Of a stretch of DNA of 15,712 bases, positions 7,301-14,659 are shown in pieces. A program made the position numbers and the translations under genes. Source of the stretch: CAZEAN01 sp964510225 (GTDB lineage Bacteria > Planctomycetota > Planctomycetia > Isosphaerales > Isosphaeraceae); NCBI GenBank assembly GCA_964510225.1, contig CAZEAN010000133.1, positions 1 through 15,712 on the forward strand, read 5' to 3'. The notes beneath the pieces are model-generated. The model saw only the letters and a list, made by a program, of their open reading frames with translations. It made no database searches and was not told the DNA's origin. Numbering within the stretch: position 1 is the first letter of the stretch; every line of letters begins with the position of its first letter.

Positions 7301-7913
7301 GTTCCTGAAGGCAATCCGCACCGGGGGGATCGAGGAAAACCTCGTTCCAGAGTCGATCGCGCGGAAGATTTTGCTCTTCAATGATGAAGCATTAGATCGT
7401 CAGGTCCGCGCTCTCTGGGGCACGCTCGAAGGTGCGACAAGCCGGGAGATGAGGTTCCGAATCGAGCAGCTCAAGGCGGTTCTTGCCGAGGCCTCAGGGA
7501 ATCCCTACCAGGGAAAGTACCTCTACAACGATCGTTGCAGTCGCTGCCACCGCCTCTTCGACGAAGGTGGTGACGTGGGGCCCGACCTAACCAGCTATCA
7601 ACGCTCGGAACTGGATTCGATGCTCCTTGCGATTGTAAACCCTTCCGCTGAGGTCCGCGAAGGCTATGAGACCTATGCTGTCGCTCTATTCGATGGTCGG
7701 GTTGCTACCGGATTCTTGGCCGACCGCGATAATCAAGTGATGATCCTCCGAGGCCCAGATGGTCGGAACCAAACGATCCGCCTCGACGACGCGGATGCGA
7801 TCCGTCAGATTCCAGAATCAGTGATGCCGACCGGATTGCTCGACGGACTTTCAGATCAAGAAATTCGTGATTTATTTGCCTACTTGAGAAGCACACAACC
7901 CTTGAACAATTGA
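4353..7913 (+). CDS. PVC-type membrane-bound dehydrogenase/cytochrome c protein
   Basis: An exported 1186-residue protein. A signal peptide (about residues 7-28, ending VSA) is followed by a jelly-roll module resembling the sugar-binding domain of GH2-type glycosidases (about 40-160; VNGIQVG, IRVYYNDGRSNF). Residues ~228-600 form a six-bladed-propeller-like domain of the planctomycete/verrucomicrobial type (TIGR02604-like; QPLQISFDTKGRLWLVEY, ICNSLCWGPDGWLYGAQG). Residues ~617-1030 are helical HEAT-like repeats. The C-terminus is a cytochrome c domain (TIGR02603-like) with heme motif CSRCH (1062-1066) and the typical VGPDLT and ESVMPTGLLDGLSDQEI blocks. These proteins are thought to oxidise carbohydrates or related substrates in the periplasm; the substrate here is unknown. 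The frame is open from 4284, but ATG 4353 (or ATG 4371) places the start just before the signal peptide. Confidence 0.9.
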   Translation: MNKVDVMRSGLCLIAIVLVLGSTDRVSAKQVPDPEEWRLVSVPDVWKQPPIVGSTTGTGSGRVGFAWYRCAVVVPEGWETDQLQLSVEPVDDARSTFVNGIQVGATGTFPPRYRSGLGDQGRFAIPPGLIRAGESNLIAIRVYYNDGRSNFSVAAPALFDPENRVGIKLEGSWQYRPGDDLDWAIAREQPIDSEVVYDQVEEIGQIDHFLQARRGDSAPLSPDAALERFEVADDLAIDLVLAEPIIAQPLQISFDTKGRLWLVEYRQYPDPAGINPVSRDKYLRTVYDGIPAPPPEGPNGDDRISIHQDTDGDGSFDRHSIFLDDLNLATSIAVDRDGVWVLNPPYLLFYPDRDQDDRPDGDPEVHLEGFGLEDSHSICNSLCWGPDGWLYGAQGSTVTGRVRRPGDPEESIVHSMGQLIWRYHPTTHCYEIFAEGGGNTFGVEIDAKGRLYSGHNGGDTRGFHYVQGGYYQKGFTKHGALSNPYAFGYFPSMTHHSVPRFTHSLVINDAAALPARYQGDLFGVEPLQGQVVWSTIESEGSTMQTRDLGRPVVTDDPWFRPVHMTLGPDGALYLADFYEQRIDHSSHYAGRIDKSNGRVYRIRNRSGLQPIKSTADLSIDSLLNKLHNSNREVRRSALRSLGSLGAELQKSEASAQVYKFLSQRQVGQASLDYLFAANRLGVFENDQAVIDLLDHPDPYVRSWSIRLAADDREVSPQVSARLRSLALDEAEVSVRSQLASSARRLNPEDGLPILRGLLTRQEDLQDPHLPLLVWWGLESFIDFAPDEVLALFENPSFQEEPLVAEVIASRLMKRFAKAGSRTDLARSASLIESAGSDAYKARLVAAFEEATIGRFPNAIPERLAAAILEAGGGSLSFRVRTDVPGALEEARRLVADPAIDSERRLELIETLAEVNDSGAVPALLGVASTGGSPRLRASAFLALRVFPRPEITEETIRLHNGLPDEVRDAAQELLVSRPDRADAFLKAIRTGGIEENLVPESIARKILLFNDEALDRQVRALWGTLEGATSREMRFRIEQLKAVLAEASGNPYQGKYLYNDRCSRCHRLFDEGGDVGPDLTSYQRSELDSMLLAIVNPSAEVREGYETYAVALFDGRVATGFLADRDNQVMILRGPDGRNQTIRLDDADAIRQIPESVMPTGLLDGLSDQEIRDLFAYLRSTQPLNN

Positions 7914-7939
7914 TTAATGGTGGAAGCTTGAGCTGATGC

Positions 7940-9328
7940 TCACTGACCTCGACTACTGATCGTAAATCTGATTGCGCCCACTGCTTGTTGGTCGGTTAGT
8001 AAATCACGTTGCGCGACTCGGAGTTGGTAGTTCCCAGGCTCTAGAGTGGAGGGAAGTGTCAAGAGATAGGCGGCAAAGTAGTCGCGTCGAGGGCGGTGGA
8101 AGGAATCTTCTGCAGCGCGAAGATCAAGCCAGATCGGGACATCATTCTGATCAGACGTAATCTCGACAACGGTGACAACTTGAGATGAAAACGTGTCGCT
8201 GGTTTTTTCATAGTGAACACCGTCGGTCTCGGCATACAAGATCACGTCTTGGCCGGCTTGGCAGTCACTACGATCAATCGGATCGAATTCACCGAATCGG
8301 ACCACTTCTCGGCAGAGTTGAAGGTCGGTGATCTGGAGCGGTTTCTCCGCCACTGTTGTCGGTCCACTTGCTCGATCGCGAGCCCCCGTTTGACCAACTG
8401 GCTCGGCGAGCATTCGGACGACGATTTGCCCAAGTTCAGCACGGTCAAGGTCCCCCTCGGCCTCAGTGAGGAGGTCAAGTACCCGACGTCGGGCGGCCCA
8501 GACTTCGGAGGTCTCGCCATCTCGATGCGACTCAGATTCGGTCAGACTCAAGAGGTTCTCCAGGCCGACTCGCCAGTAATCGTCGGGATCAAGGACTGAG
8601 TCCGTGATCGTTGGTTCCTCGACTGAGTTTGCAACAGATTCGTCAATGTCGAGCGTGGTTGAGGTTGGCAGCGGCTGAAATTCAGGTTGATCGGAGTCGC
8701 TGATCGGAGTGAGTCCGATAGCGGAGTCTGATTTAAACTCTCGGACGTCGTCAACGTTGGTTGCGACCAATTCGTTGGCTTTATTGAGCTGGTGTCGAGG
8801 TGGCGGCAAGAGGTCCGTGTCGGTTGAGATCGACGAGTCTTCGGGGGCTGGCTCAGGGAGTTTGGGCACTTCCGTAACCGCGGTCGCGGATTCTGGGAGA
8901 GCAGCACCGCCGCCATTTTCTTTCAAGCCATCGGCGTCATCCTCCGGGTTGAGTCCTGGAGCATCGGGTGGAGTGAGTGTCGCTTCTCGGACTGCCTGAG
9001 CGAGCACGGTTGCGTCATCGAGCATCGGAGTGGGTGAAGTCGGCGCTGAATTGAGTGCTTCCGCGACGGAGATTGGCTGGAGGTCGGGAGGAGCAATTCC
9101 CGCGACAAGTTGACGTATGGCCTGGGCTTCTGATGCTAATGATGCCTCTGAGTGTGACTTATCAGCTCGCGAAGTTGGTTGATCGAGATAGTTCGATCGG
9201 GGCCGGACGGGGATTGGATAGAGCCCGGGATCGAGTTTGCCGCGATCGGGCGTGAGGTCGCATCCTGTAATCAGGAGGATCAAGAAGGCCGATCTGACGG
9301 CGAACCAGTGCCACGCTCCCGAGCGCAT
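7940..9328 (-). CDS. Planctomycete lipoprotein of unknown function
   Basis: A 462-residue protein with a lipoprotein signal peptide ending in LITGC, so Cys23 is the likely lipidated residue. Residues ~30-250 are acidic, Ser/Thr/Pro/Glu-rich and probably disordered. The C-terminal ~120 residues look like a beta-sandwich domain (FGEFDPIDRSD, GQDVILYAETDGVHYE, LEPGNYQLRVAQRD). I do not recognise a named family. The frame is open from ATG 9340, but ATG 9328 is preferred because GGAGGTCACG directly precedes it with ideal Shine-Dalgarno spacing. It converges on the PVC-type gene with a 26-base gap. It is probably anchored in the cell envelope facing the periplasm; no enzymatic motif is visible. Confidence 0.8.
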   Translation of the reverse strand: MRSGAWHWFAVRSAFLILLITGCDLTPDRGKLDPGLYPIPVRPRSNYLDQPTSRADKSHSEASLASEAQAIRQLVAGIAPPDLQPISVAEALNSAPTSPTPMLDDATVLAQAVREATLTPPDAPGLNPEDDADGLKENGGGAALPESATAVTEVPKLPEPAPEDSSISTDTDLLPPPRHQLNKANELVATNVDDVREFKSDSAIGLTPISDSDQPEFQPLPTSTTLDIDESVANSVEEPTITDSVLDPDDYWRVGLENLLSLTESESHRDGETSEVWAARRRVLDLLTEAEGDLDRAELGQIVVRMLAEPVGQTGARDRASGPTTVAEKPLQITDLQLCREVVRFGEFDPIDRSDCQAGQDVILYAETDGVHYEKTSDTFSSQVVTVVEITSDQNDVPIWLDLRAAEDSFHRPRRDYFAAYLLTLPSTLEPGNYQLRVAQRDLLTDQQAVGAIRFTISSRGQ

Positions 9329-9829
9329 CGTGACCTCCATGACAGATCTCGAACCGGAACTTTCGGTAAGATTGCCGACGAGGCGCCGACACTTCCCCCC
9401 TCGGAATCGAATTCAGGAGCGATTTACCACATCTGTACAAAAGAGACAAGCCGGATGCTGACGACTTGTGCGAAGGTGGGGGGCGCCGCTGTATCGCGGC
9501 CCGATCTTTGCCGCCCCGTCACCAGGACCGATCGACCGAGTGTGCTCCAGAGAGGCCGTCCAGATTCCCCTGAGTGAGGCGTCCAGATTGTTGACCTTCA
9601 TACACGTACACTGAACTCAGGGAGCCGATGGCCCGGAGGAGCCCCGAGCCGTGGAGAGCCCGGGAAGAGCAAGGCGAGCGAAAATCCACTCTGAGATTCG
9701 CATGCGTCCGATGACACTCGATTCGTGTTTCAATTCCGGCTCCCCCGCGACATCGAAGGCTCCGAGGTGGTTGCTCCTCGGTGGCTGGTGGAGCTACAGT
9801 TGGCTCGGTGGTGTTTTCTTCTTCCGTCT
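9329..9829. other. Gene-poor stretch upstream of the lipoprotein gene
   Basis: About 500 bases with no convincing intact gene. The left part must hold the lipoprotein promoter, but no clear -35/-10 pair stands out. A short direct repeat CGTCCAGATT occurs at 9558-9567 and 9581-9590. The right part is the unrecognisable tail of a decayed transposase frame and a GC-rich patch around 9620-9675. No tRNA, CRISPR or terminator is seen. Confidence 0.5.
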
Positions 9830-9989
9830 CGTCGAAGAGCAAGTGTTGATTGGGATCAACCTGTTTAGTGCGAGGTCCGAAGAACTGGCGAAGCAGACGT
9901 TGAATCACATGCTTGAGTTGCTCAATCCGCCGGGTGGCTTCCTCTAGTGACTCCTCCTGTTGACAGATCATTTTTGGGCACAACGCCAA
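9519..9989 (-). pseudogene. IS66-family transposase remnant (N-terminus only)
   Basis: The first ~75 codons, read from about 9989 down to 9765, encode a leucine-zipper-like stretch. It runs LEEATRRIEQLKHVIQRLL, then FGPRTKQVDPNQHLLFDE and an acidic Thr/Pro linker. This is the N-terminal signature of IS66-type TnpC transposases, where it reads like L-F-G-R-x-S-E-K-x-D-P-x-Q-x-LFDE. After about 9765 the frame stays open to 9519, but the sequence no longer resembles the family. The zinc-binding and DDE catalytic parts of a ~500-residue transposase are absent. The start would be a non-ATG codon near 9989. No flanking TnpA/TnpB genes or terminal inverted repeats were found, so this is a decayed fragment rather than an active element. 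Confidence 0.65.
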
Positions 9990-10015
9990 TTTGTCATAGA
10001 CTTGAGGATAAACTG

Positions 10016-10207
10016 ATGTGCAACTGGTCTGGTTTAATCTTCCCGATCGCCCGACTCGGTCGGGTCCACTATTACGATGAAGTGATTAATGCGATCACCG
10101 AAGGCCAAGTTCTTGACGGACTCGATGTTCTTCCCGGATTTCAGTGTCAACTCAGCGAGGTTCTCCTCCCACCTTTCAACGCTGACGGTTCGAATCAGTT
10201 GAGTTGA
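10016..10207 (+). pseudogene. Probable Uma2-family nuclease remnant (C-terminus)
   Basis: A 63-codon frame from ATG 10016. Its GRVHYYDEV-x-NAITEGQVLDGLDVLPGFQC segment resembles the C-terminal end of Uma2/DUF820 proteins, where an R-V-x-V-Y-x strand is followed by L-x-G-x-DVLPGF. These are PD-(D/E)XK-fold putative endonucleases that are very abundant in planctomycetes. The N-terminal two thirds with the catalytic residues are missing, and no matching sequence was found upstream on this strand. It abuts the IS66 remnant, so truncation by a transposition event is plausible. The family call rests on one short motif and is tentative. Confidence 0.45.
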
Positions 10208-10408
10208 CGGCTAAAGCGGGGCCAATCTATTCGTGAAAGGGACATCTCTTTGACAGAGTCACTCCCTCTCTTGCCGAGACAACCCGACTCTGCTATTGGC
10301 GATCCCCTCGCTGCACCGATGATCGATGATGCTTGCCGATCCTGGTCTTAAGATCGCGTTTACCAATGCGCGACGAAGCACGAACCCCAATAGACGGAAC
10401 AGCAGATC

Positions 10409-10723
10409 ATGGGCGAGCCCGAACTCCACCCCACATTCCGTTTCAGATTCATTGTGGCTGCTAGCGTACTCGTGCCGGCCGGGATCGTTGGTATCGGGGT
10501 CATCTGCAGCCGATCCCCCTCTGGTGTTGACCTCTCCGACCCAATCAACCTGGCGATCCTTGGAGTTCTCGGAATCGGTCTTGTATCCCTCACGATGTCG
10601 CCACATTTTGTTTTCTGTCCGAAATGTGGGCACCGGTGTCGCACAGTCAATTCGAAGGACTGGTGGGAAGTGGAATGCCGCAATTGCCAGTCCCAGTTTT
10701 CTCTCGGAATAATGATCGACTGA
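10409..10723 (+). CDS. Small membrane protein with C-terminal zinc ribbon
   Basis: A 104-residue protein with two hydrophobic helices (about 14-33 and 46-63), followed by a zinc ribbon. The ribbon cysteines are C70, C73, C90 and C93 in CPKCGHRC and CRNC. The short tail after the ribbon suggests that the zinc domain sits just under the membrane, on the cytoplasmic side if both helices cross. I do not recognise a named family. The ATG at 10409 has only a weak ribosome binding site (GGAAC about 12 bases upstream). The next gene starts 153 bases downstream on the same strand. The paired cysteine spacing makes chance coding unlikely. Confidence 0.7.
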   Translation: MGEPELHPTFRFRFIVAASVLVPAGIVGIGVICSRSPSGVDLSDPINLAILGVLGIGLVSLTMSPHFVFCPKCGHRCRTVNSKDWWEVECRNCQSQFSLGIMID

Positions 10724-10875
10724 TCACAGTAACGTCATTTAATTGGCTGCCACCGAGGAGCCAGCAGCAAGATCAGGGCTCATGGGGAGATTACGAAGCT
10801 GGCCAGCCAAAAACTCGATAGACTTAAACCAAACTCTTGAGAATTCAAGCGGTGGGATCGCTGGAGAACGCGATT

Positions 10876-11592
10876 ATGTCACGAGAAGTTGCCGAGGTGA
10901 TTGCCGCAACGATCGGAATCATCGGCGGTATTGCCTGGCTCTCGGGGCTTCGGTTTCTGAGCCAGACGTCGAAACGACTCCGAGAGGTTGAGGGGGAAGA
11001 TCAGGAGTTGGAGCGGCTCGAAGCTGGCGATTCCCCGAAACCAATCGGGTTGGTCCGTGGAGAGCAGACCATCGCTGGTCGCGCGGCTGATCTCTCGAAA
11101 CGAGCAGCAGCGGTGTTGGCCGAATCACCGGTTGGCTGGGCAGGGCCAATCCGGATCCTTGAACAATCCGATCACCTTGTTCGCTTCGAATCGATTCCCA
11201 CGATGCTTACCGGTCGCTCAAACTCGATCGCCTACCAGAGCGACGTGACCTCAAGAATCGGGGAGATCAAGTTCGAATCGGTGAACGAAAATCGAACCCG
11301 TGTCCGTTACCAAGTCGAAACCGCCAGCGGCCAGAATATACTCCGGGTTGCCTGGTTGATCCAATTGTTTGGCTTCGTCTTCCTGGTCGGAGGGATTTGG
11401 TTAGCGTTCTCTGTCCTGATTCCTTCACCCAATCCCGCAATCCGGACTCAGTCAATTCAGCTTGTCCAAGCTGTTCACTTTCTTTGGCCTCCGTTTATGC
11501 TCGGCAGCCTGGTCCGATCGCGGCGACGAGCCGTCCAGACCACCTTAGACGTCATGATTTCCAACCTCCCCTACGGCGAAGGACAGCGATGA
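10876..11592 (+). CDS. Membrane protein of unknown function
   Basis: A 238-residue protein with one N-terminal hydrophobic helix (about 6-28). A charged linker and a soluble beta-rich domain follow (about 88-150; alternating strands such as HLVRFESIP and NRTRVRYQVE). Two more helices lie near the C-terminus (about 156-183 and 196-213), before an Arg-rich tail. The soluble part has the look of a START/SRPBCC-like ligand fold, but this is a weak impression. The frame is open from TTG 10837; ATG 10876 is preferred because GGAGA lies about 9 bases upstream. Its stop overlaps the next start in ATGA (11589-11592), so the two are translationally coupled and probably act together. Confidence 0.75.
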   Translation: MSREVAEVIAATIGIIGGIAWLSGLRFLSQTSKRLREVEGEDQELERLEAGDSPKPIGLVRGEQTIAGRAADLSKRAAAVLAESPVGWAGPIRILEQSDHLVRFESIPTMLTGRSNSIAYQSDVTSRIGEIKFESVNENRTRVRYQVETASGQNILRVAWLIQLFGFVFLVGGIWLAFSVLIPSPNPAIRTQSIQLVQAVHFLWPPFMLGSLVRSRRRAVQTTLDVMISNLPYGEGQR

Positions 11593-13442
11593 AGCCCCGG
11601 TTGATGGTTATCCCCCCAAGTCGAGGGGTCGCTTACGGTCCCCGGACGCTCGGACTCGTTTGTATTCTTGGAGCAGTCTGTCTCGTCATCGCCGCTCCGA
11701 CCGCGATCGGACAAGCGACCCAAGATGCAAGCGTTCAGGATGCCGAATTGATCGACGGCAAAGAGATTTCCGGCCGTCTTGAGCGGGGAGCAGACGGTCG
11801 GTTCCGCTTCCAACCCGATCAAGTCGACAGCGAAGCAATCAGTATCAGCGATATCTTCGCTATTCGATTTGACAAAGAAGATGGTAGTGGCGAAACAACT
11901 GCTGTTGTCAGTGCCTTCCCGCCTTGGTTTCAGGTCCAGCTTGATCATGACGAGCGGCTTTTCGGGGATTTAATCGAGATTGATGATACACAGATCCTCT
12001 TCGATCTCGGCCTCAAACAGGAACCGCTCGCCATCAAGAAATCCGGGATCATGAGCCTTCGTCAGTCTCCCGAAGCGGTCGTAGTCTTTGATGACAGATT
12101 CGACCAATCCTTGAGATCAGAGTGGAGGCTGGAGGGCGGAATCACCCTTCGACCTCAAAATCAGGATGAAGTGGAAGAAGCCCTTGTTGTTCCAGCGACG
12201 ACGGGGAAAGCTACCTTATGGTTGAACGAACCCGTTTCTGTTGGGACTGCGTTCGTCCGGTTTGGAGCCAATCCCAACGCACCCAAGGAGACCCGATGGT
12301 TGGTTCGGTTTGTGTTTAGATCCGACTCGGATCCGCTGGAAATCGGTGTCCGGATCCCGACGATCGGGGAGATCGTAGAGCTGATTGAACCGACCGAGCC
12401 GAGCCTCTCAACGCAGCCGATTACGCTCCCAGGGTCGGACTCCGTTCTCAAACTCAAGATCGGCGCGGAGCGTGTGCAGCTCTCAGTTGCTGGGGCAATC
12501 TTGGCTCAAGGAAGCCCGCCGGACGGGGCTTTAGTCGGGATCTCAATCGAAACCGAGGAGGAATTCCGTGAACCAGCTACAACCGAGATCCTGGCTGCGA
12601 TTGATGCCATTCGAGTCATCCAGGAGGTTTCGACACCGGAAGACCTTCTCCCTGACCCGTCGCAGGATAGCGTGACTCTCATCAACGGAGATCAACTCTG
12701 GGGTGAAGCCCGATATGGAGACAAGACCACCGGAGTTGGGTTGGCGATTTATGAACACGTTACGGTATTTCCTTGGTCTAACGTTCTTCAGCTCGATTTC
12801 GAACGTCGAGGGAAGCTAAGCAGGGTGATCGAAGGACCGATCGCTCGCGTTGAGTGGCAGCATGTTCCGGGCTGGCCGCTCAACCAGTCTGAAGGGGCGA
12901 TTGTGGACTTCAACGACACCGAATTGGTCCTGGAAACGCCTTACGCAGGCCAACTCACGATTCCTCGAACGTCAATCTCGCGGATCGAGCTTCGAGGCGA
13001 AGGGACTCGGATCGTGCTCGACCCTTTCCCGCGGCACCTCGGCGATCAAGTGATGCCGGACCTCGACCCGCTTCTACCCGAGGGAGACCATCTTGAGTTC
13101 GAGATCGATCGCGAGATGATCCCAGGCCACCCCGCCGAGCTAGTCCTGGACGTAGTCCAAGTGGAAGGGATGTATGTTGGTGCATCACGGGCTGCCGATC
13201 TCCGACGCGGCGACCTCCGGACGCTTGTCCTGTTGAATGGCGAATCGATTGACTTCTTGAATCGTTACATCACGAAGTCGAATAGCGATCCCGCGCGAAT
13301 CAGGATCCCGATCCCACAAAATGCCTTGAGAGACGGCGTCAATCAGTTCCGGATTCAACAAGTCGGTAAGGCGGACCAACCCGAGTATCGGGACGATCTC
13401 GGAATCCTCGGGATCGCGATTGAGGTCCCTGGAACGCCTTAA
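11589..13442 (+). CDS. Secreted multi-domain protein of unknown function
   Basis: A 617-residue exported protein with a hydrophobic signal segment (about 19-41). Three short beta-barrel-like units share a pattern of a 'G-x-x-x-G' entry, a hydrophobic strand, then 'I-x-x-I-x-F/L' (residues ~52-95, ~358-405 and ~435-480). They resemble the Sm/SH3-like strands common in planctomycete secreted proteins. Between the first two lies a lectin-like beta-sandwich region (from about residue 165, VVFDDRFDQSLRSEW). The C-terminal ~100 residues look like another beta-sandwich. No catalytic motif is visible. The start at 11589 overlaps the stop of the upstream membrane protein and has GAAGGA about 8 bases before it. 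The longer frame from 11397 would overlap that gene by ~200 bases and lose the signal peptide position. Role unknown; periplasmic or cell-surface. Confidence 0.8.
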   Translation: MKPRLMVIPPSRGVAYGPRTLGLVCILGAVCLVIAAPTAIGQATQDASVQDAELIDGKEISGRLERGADGRFRFQPDQVDSEAISISDIFAIRFDKEDGSGETTAVVSAFPPWFQVQLDHDERLFGDLIEIDDTQILFDLGLKQEPLAIKKSGIMSLRQSPEAVVVFDDRFDQSLRSEWRLEGGITLRPQNQDEVEEALVVPATTGKATLWLNEPVSVGTAFVRFGANPNAPKETRWLVRFVFRSDSDPLEIGVRIPTIGEIVELIEPTEPSLSTQPITLPGSDSVLKLKIGAERVQLSVAGAILAQGSPPDGALVGISIETEEEFREPATTEILAAIDAIRVIQEVSTPEDLLPDPSQDSVTLINGDQLWGEARYGDKTTGVGLAIYEHVTVFPWSNVLQLDFERRGKLSRVIEGPIARVEWQHVPGWPLNQSEGAIVDFNDTELVLETPYAGQLTIPRTSISRIELRGEGTRIVLDPFPRHLGDQVMPDLDPLLPEGDHLEFEIDREMIPGHPAELVLDVVQVEGMYVGASRAADLRRGDLRTLVLLNGESIDFLNRYITKSNSDPARIRIPIPQNALRDGVNQFRIQQVGKADQPEYRDDLGILGIAIEVPGTP

Positions 13443-14533
13443 ACTTGCGACCCGCCCGATTCGATCGGAGCTTCGATCCAGCCGCCGCCGAGCACGAGGT
13501 TGTCGTCGTAGAGTGTGACAATCTGACCAGGGGTGACGGCGATCTGGGGTTCCTCAAACCAGACGCGGATTGAGGATCCCTCCAGCGGTTCGACGCGGGC
13601 CGGGACTGCTCGATGTCGGGCTCGAATCTGGGCTTTGCAGGGAATCGAGTCCGTCGGCGGTTCGATCTGCCAATTCACCCGATCGGCAATGAGTCCGACC
13701 TTTTCGAGCGCCTGCCGAGTGCCAAGGCGGACCGCTTTCGAAGCAGGTTCGATCTGGACCACATAACGAGGCTCTCCGAAGGCAATCCCCAGTCCCCGAC
13801 GCTGACCGATCGTGAAACCCTCGATCCCCTGATGTTGTCCGAGTTCTTGGTCATTCTCATCGAGAATCGGGCCGCTGGTATCGGCATCGGGGCGTCGCTT
13901 GCGGACAAACCCGAGGTAATTGTTGTCGGGAACAAAGCAGATTTCCTGGCTGTCTGGCTTCTCATGGACCGGGAGGTCAAGGGTTCGGGCCATCGCTCGG
14001 ATCTCTGGTTTCGGGTACCCACCGACGGGGAGCAAGATGTGCTCGAGTAGCTCACGACCGAGTCCGAAAAGCACATAAGACTGATCTTTGGCCAGATCAA
14101 GAGCCCGTGCGATCCGAGGTCGACCGGACTGATCGCGGACAAGCTGAGCATGGTGGCCAGTGGCGACAAAATCAGCCCCCACCTCCTTGCCGTATTCCCA
14201 GAGCTTTCCGAATTTGAGCCAGATGTTGCAGAGAACGCAGGGGTTCGGTGTCCGACCGTTGAGGTACTCGTCGGCGAAGTTCTCCATGATTGCCGAGAAC
14301 TCGTCCTCGAAATTAAGCGCAAAGAAGGGAATGTCGAGCCGATCAGCGACGGCTCGGGCGTCGAGCGCATCGGTAATGCTGCAGCAGGTCTTGGCACGTC
14401 GTTCTGTCTCTTCAACATGGGCGCCCGTTCTCATAAACAAGCCAATGACATCAAACCCTTGTTCTTTCAGGAGATGTGCTGCGACGGAGCTATCAACACC
14501 GCCACTCATCGCCAAGACAACCCGGGAAGCCAT
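13439..14533 (-). CDS. mnmA: tRNA-specific 2-thiouridylase MnmA
   Basis: A 364-residue cytoplasmic enzyme that puts sulfur at position 2 of the wobble uridine (U34) in tRNA-Glu, -Gln and -Lys, using ATP and persulfide sulfur from a relay. The ATP-binding PP-loop SGGVDSS is at residues 10-16. The two catalytic cysteines are Cys102 in NPCVLCN and Cys199 in DSQEICF, the same numbering as the E. coli enzyme. GHHA (127-130), KDQSY (149-153) and the GQRRGLGIA block of the central domain are also present, as is the C-terminal beta-barrel. The frame is open from 14602, but ATG 14533 starts the family-typical MASRVVLAMSGG and has GAGGT a few bases upstream. It converges on the secreted-protein gene; the two stop codons share TTAA at 13439-13442. 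Confidence 0.96.
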   Translation of the reverse strand: MASRVVLAMSGGVDSSVAAHLLKEQGFDVIGLFMRTGAHVEETERRAKTCCSITDALDARAVADRLDIPFFALNFEDEFSAIMENFADEYLNGRTPNPCVLCNIWLKFGKLWEYGKEVGADFVATGHHAQLVRDQSGRPRIARALDLAKDQSYVLFGLGRELLEHILLPVGGYPKPEIRAMARTLDLPVHEKPDSQEICFVPDNNYLGFVRKRRPDADTSGPILDENDQELGQHQGIEGFTIGQRRGLGIAFGEPRYVVQIEPASKAVRLGTRQALEKVGLIADRVNWQIEPPTDSIPCKAQIRARHRAVPARVEPLEGSSIRVWFEEPQIAVTPGQIVTLYDDNLVLGGGWIEAPIESGGSQV

Positions 14534-14659
14534 CGAAACCTCGATTAATATCGTTTCTTTTTGATTCAGTTGAGCGACGATCGGTCCTGATCGTGGCGAC
14601 ATGACACTCTATCGTAAGACTCGGTTCTCTAGATCGACAAGCGTTGCGTTGGCAGAGGT

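Noticed and set aside
8213..8999. Plus-strand frames within the lipoprotein gene.
   Set aside because: They lie antisense to a gene with a clear lipobox and ribosome binding site, and have no recognisable domains.
10259..10683. Minus-strand frames over the zinc-ribbon gene.
   Set aside because: The plus-strand frame has paired cysteines and membrane helices; the minus frames are shadows.
11397..11588. Upstream start for the secreted 617-residue protein.
   Set aside because: It overlaps the upstream gene by almost 200 bases; ATG 11589 has ATGA coupling and a ribosome binding site.
13533..14564. Plus-strand and out-of-frame open frames across mnmA.
   Set aside because: mnmA is certain from its PP-loop and catalytic cysteines; these are shadows of a GC-rich gene.
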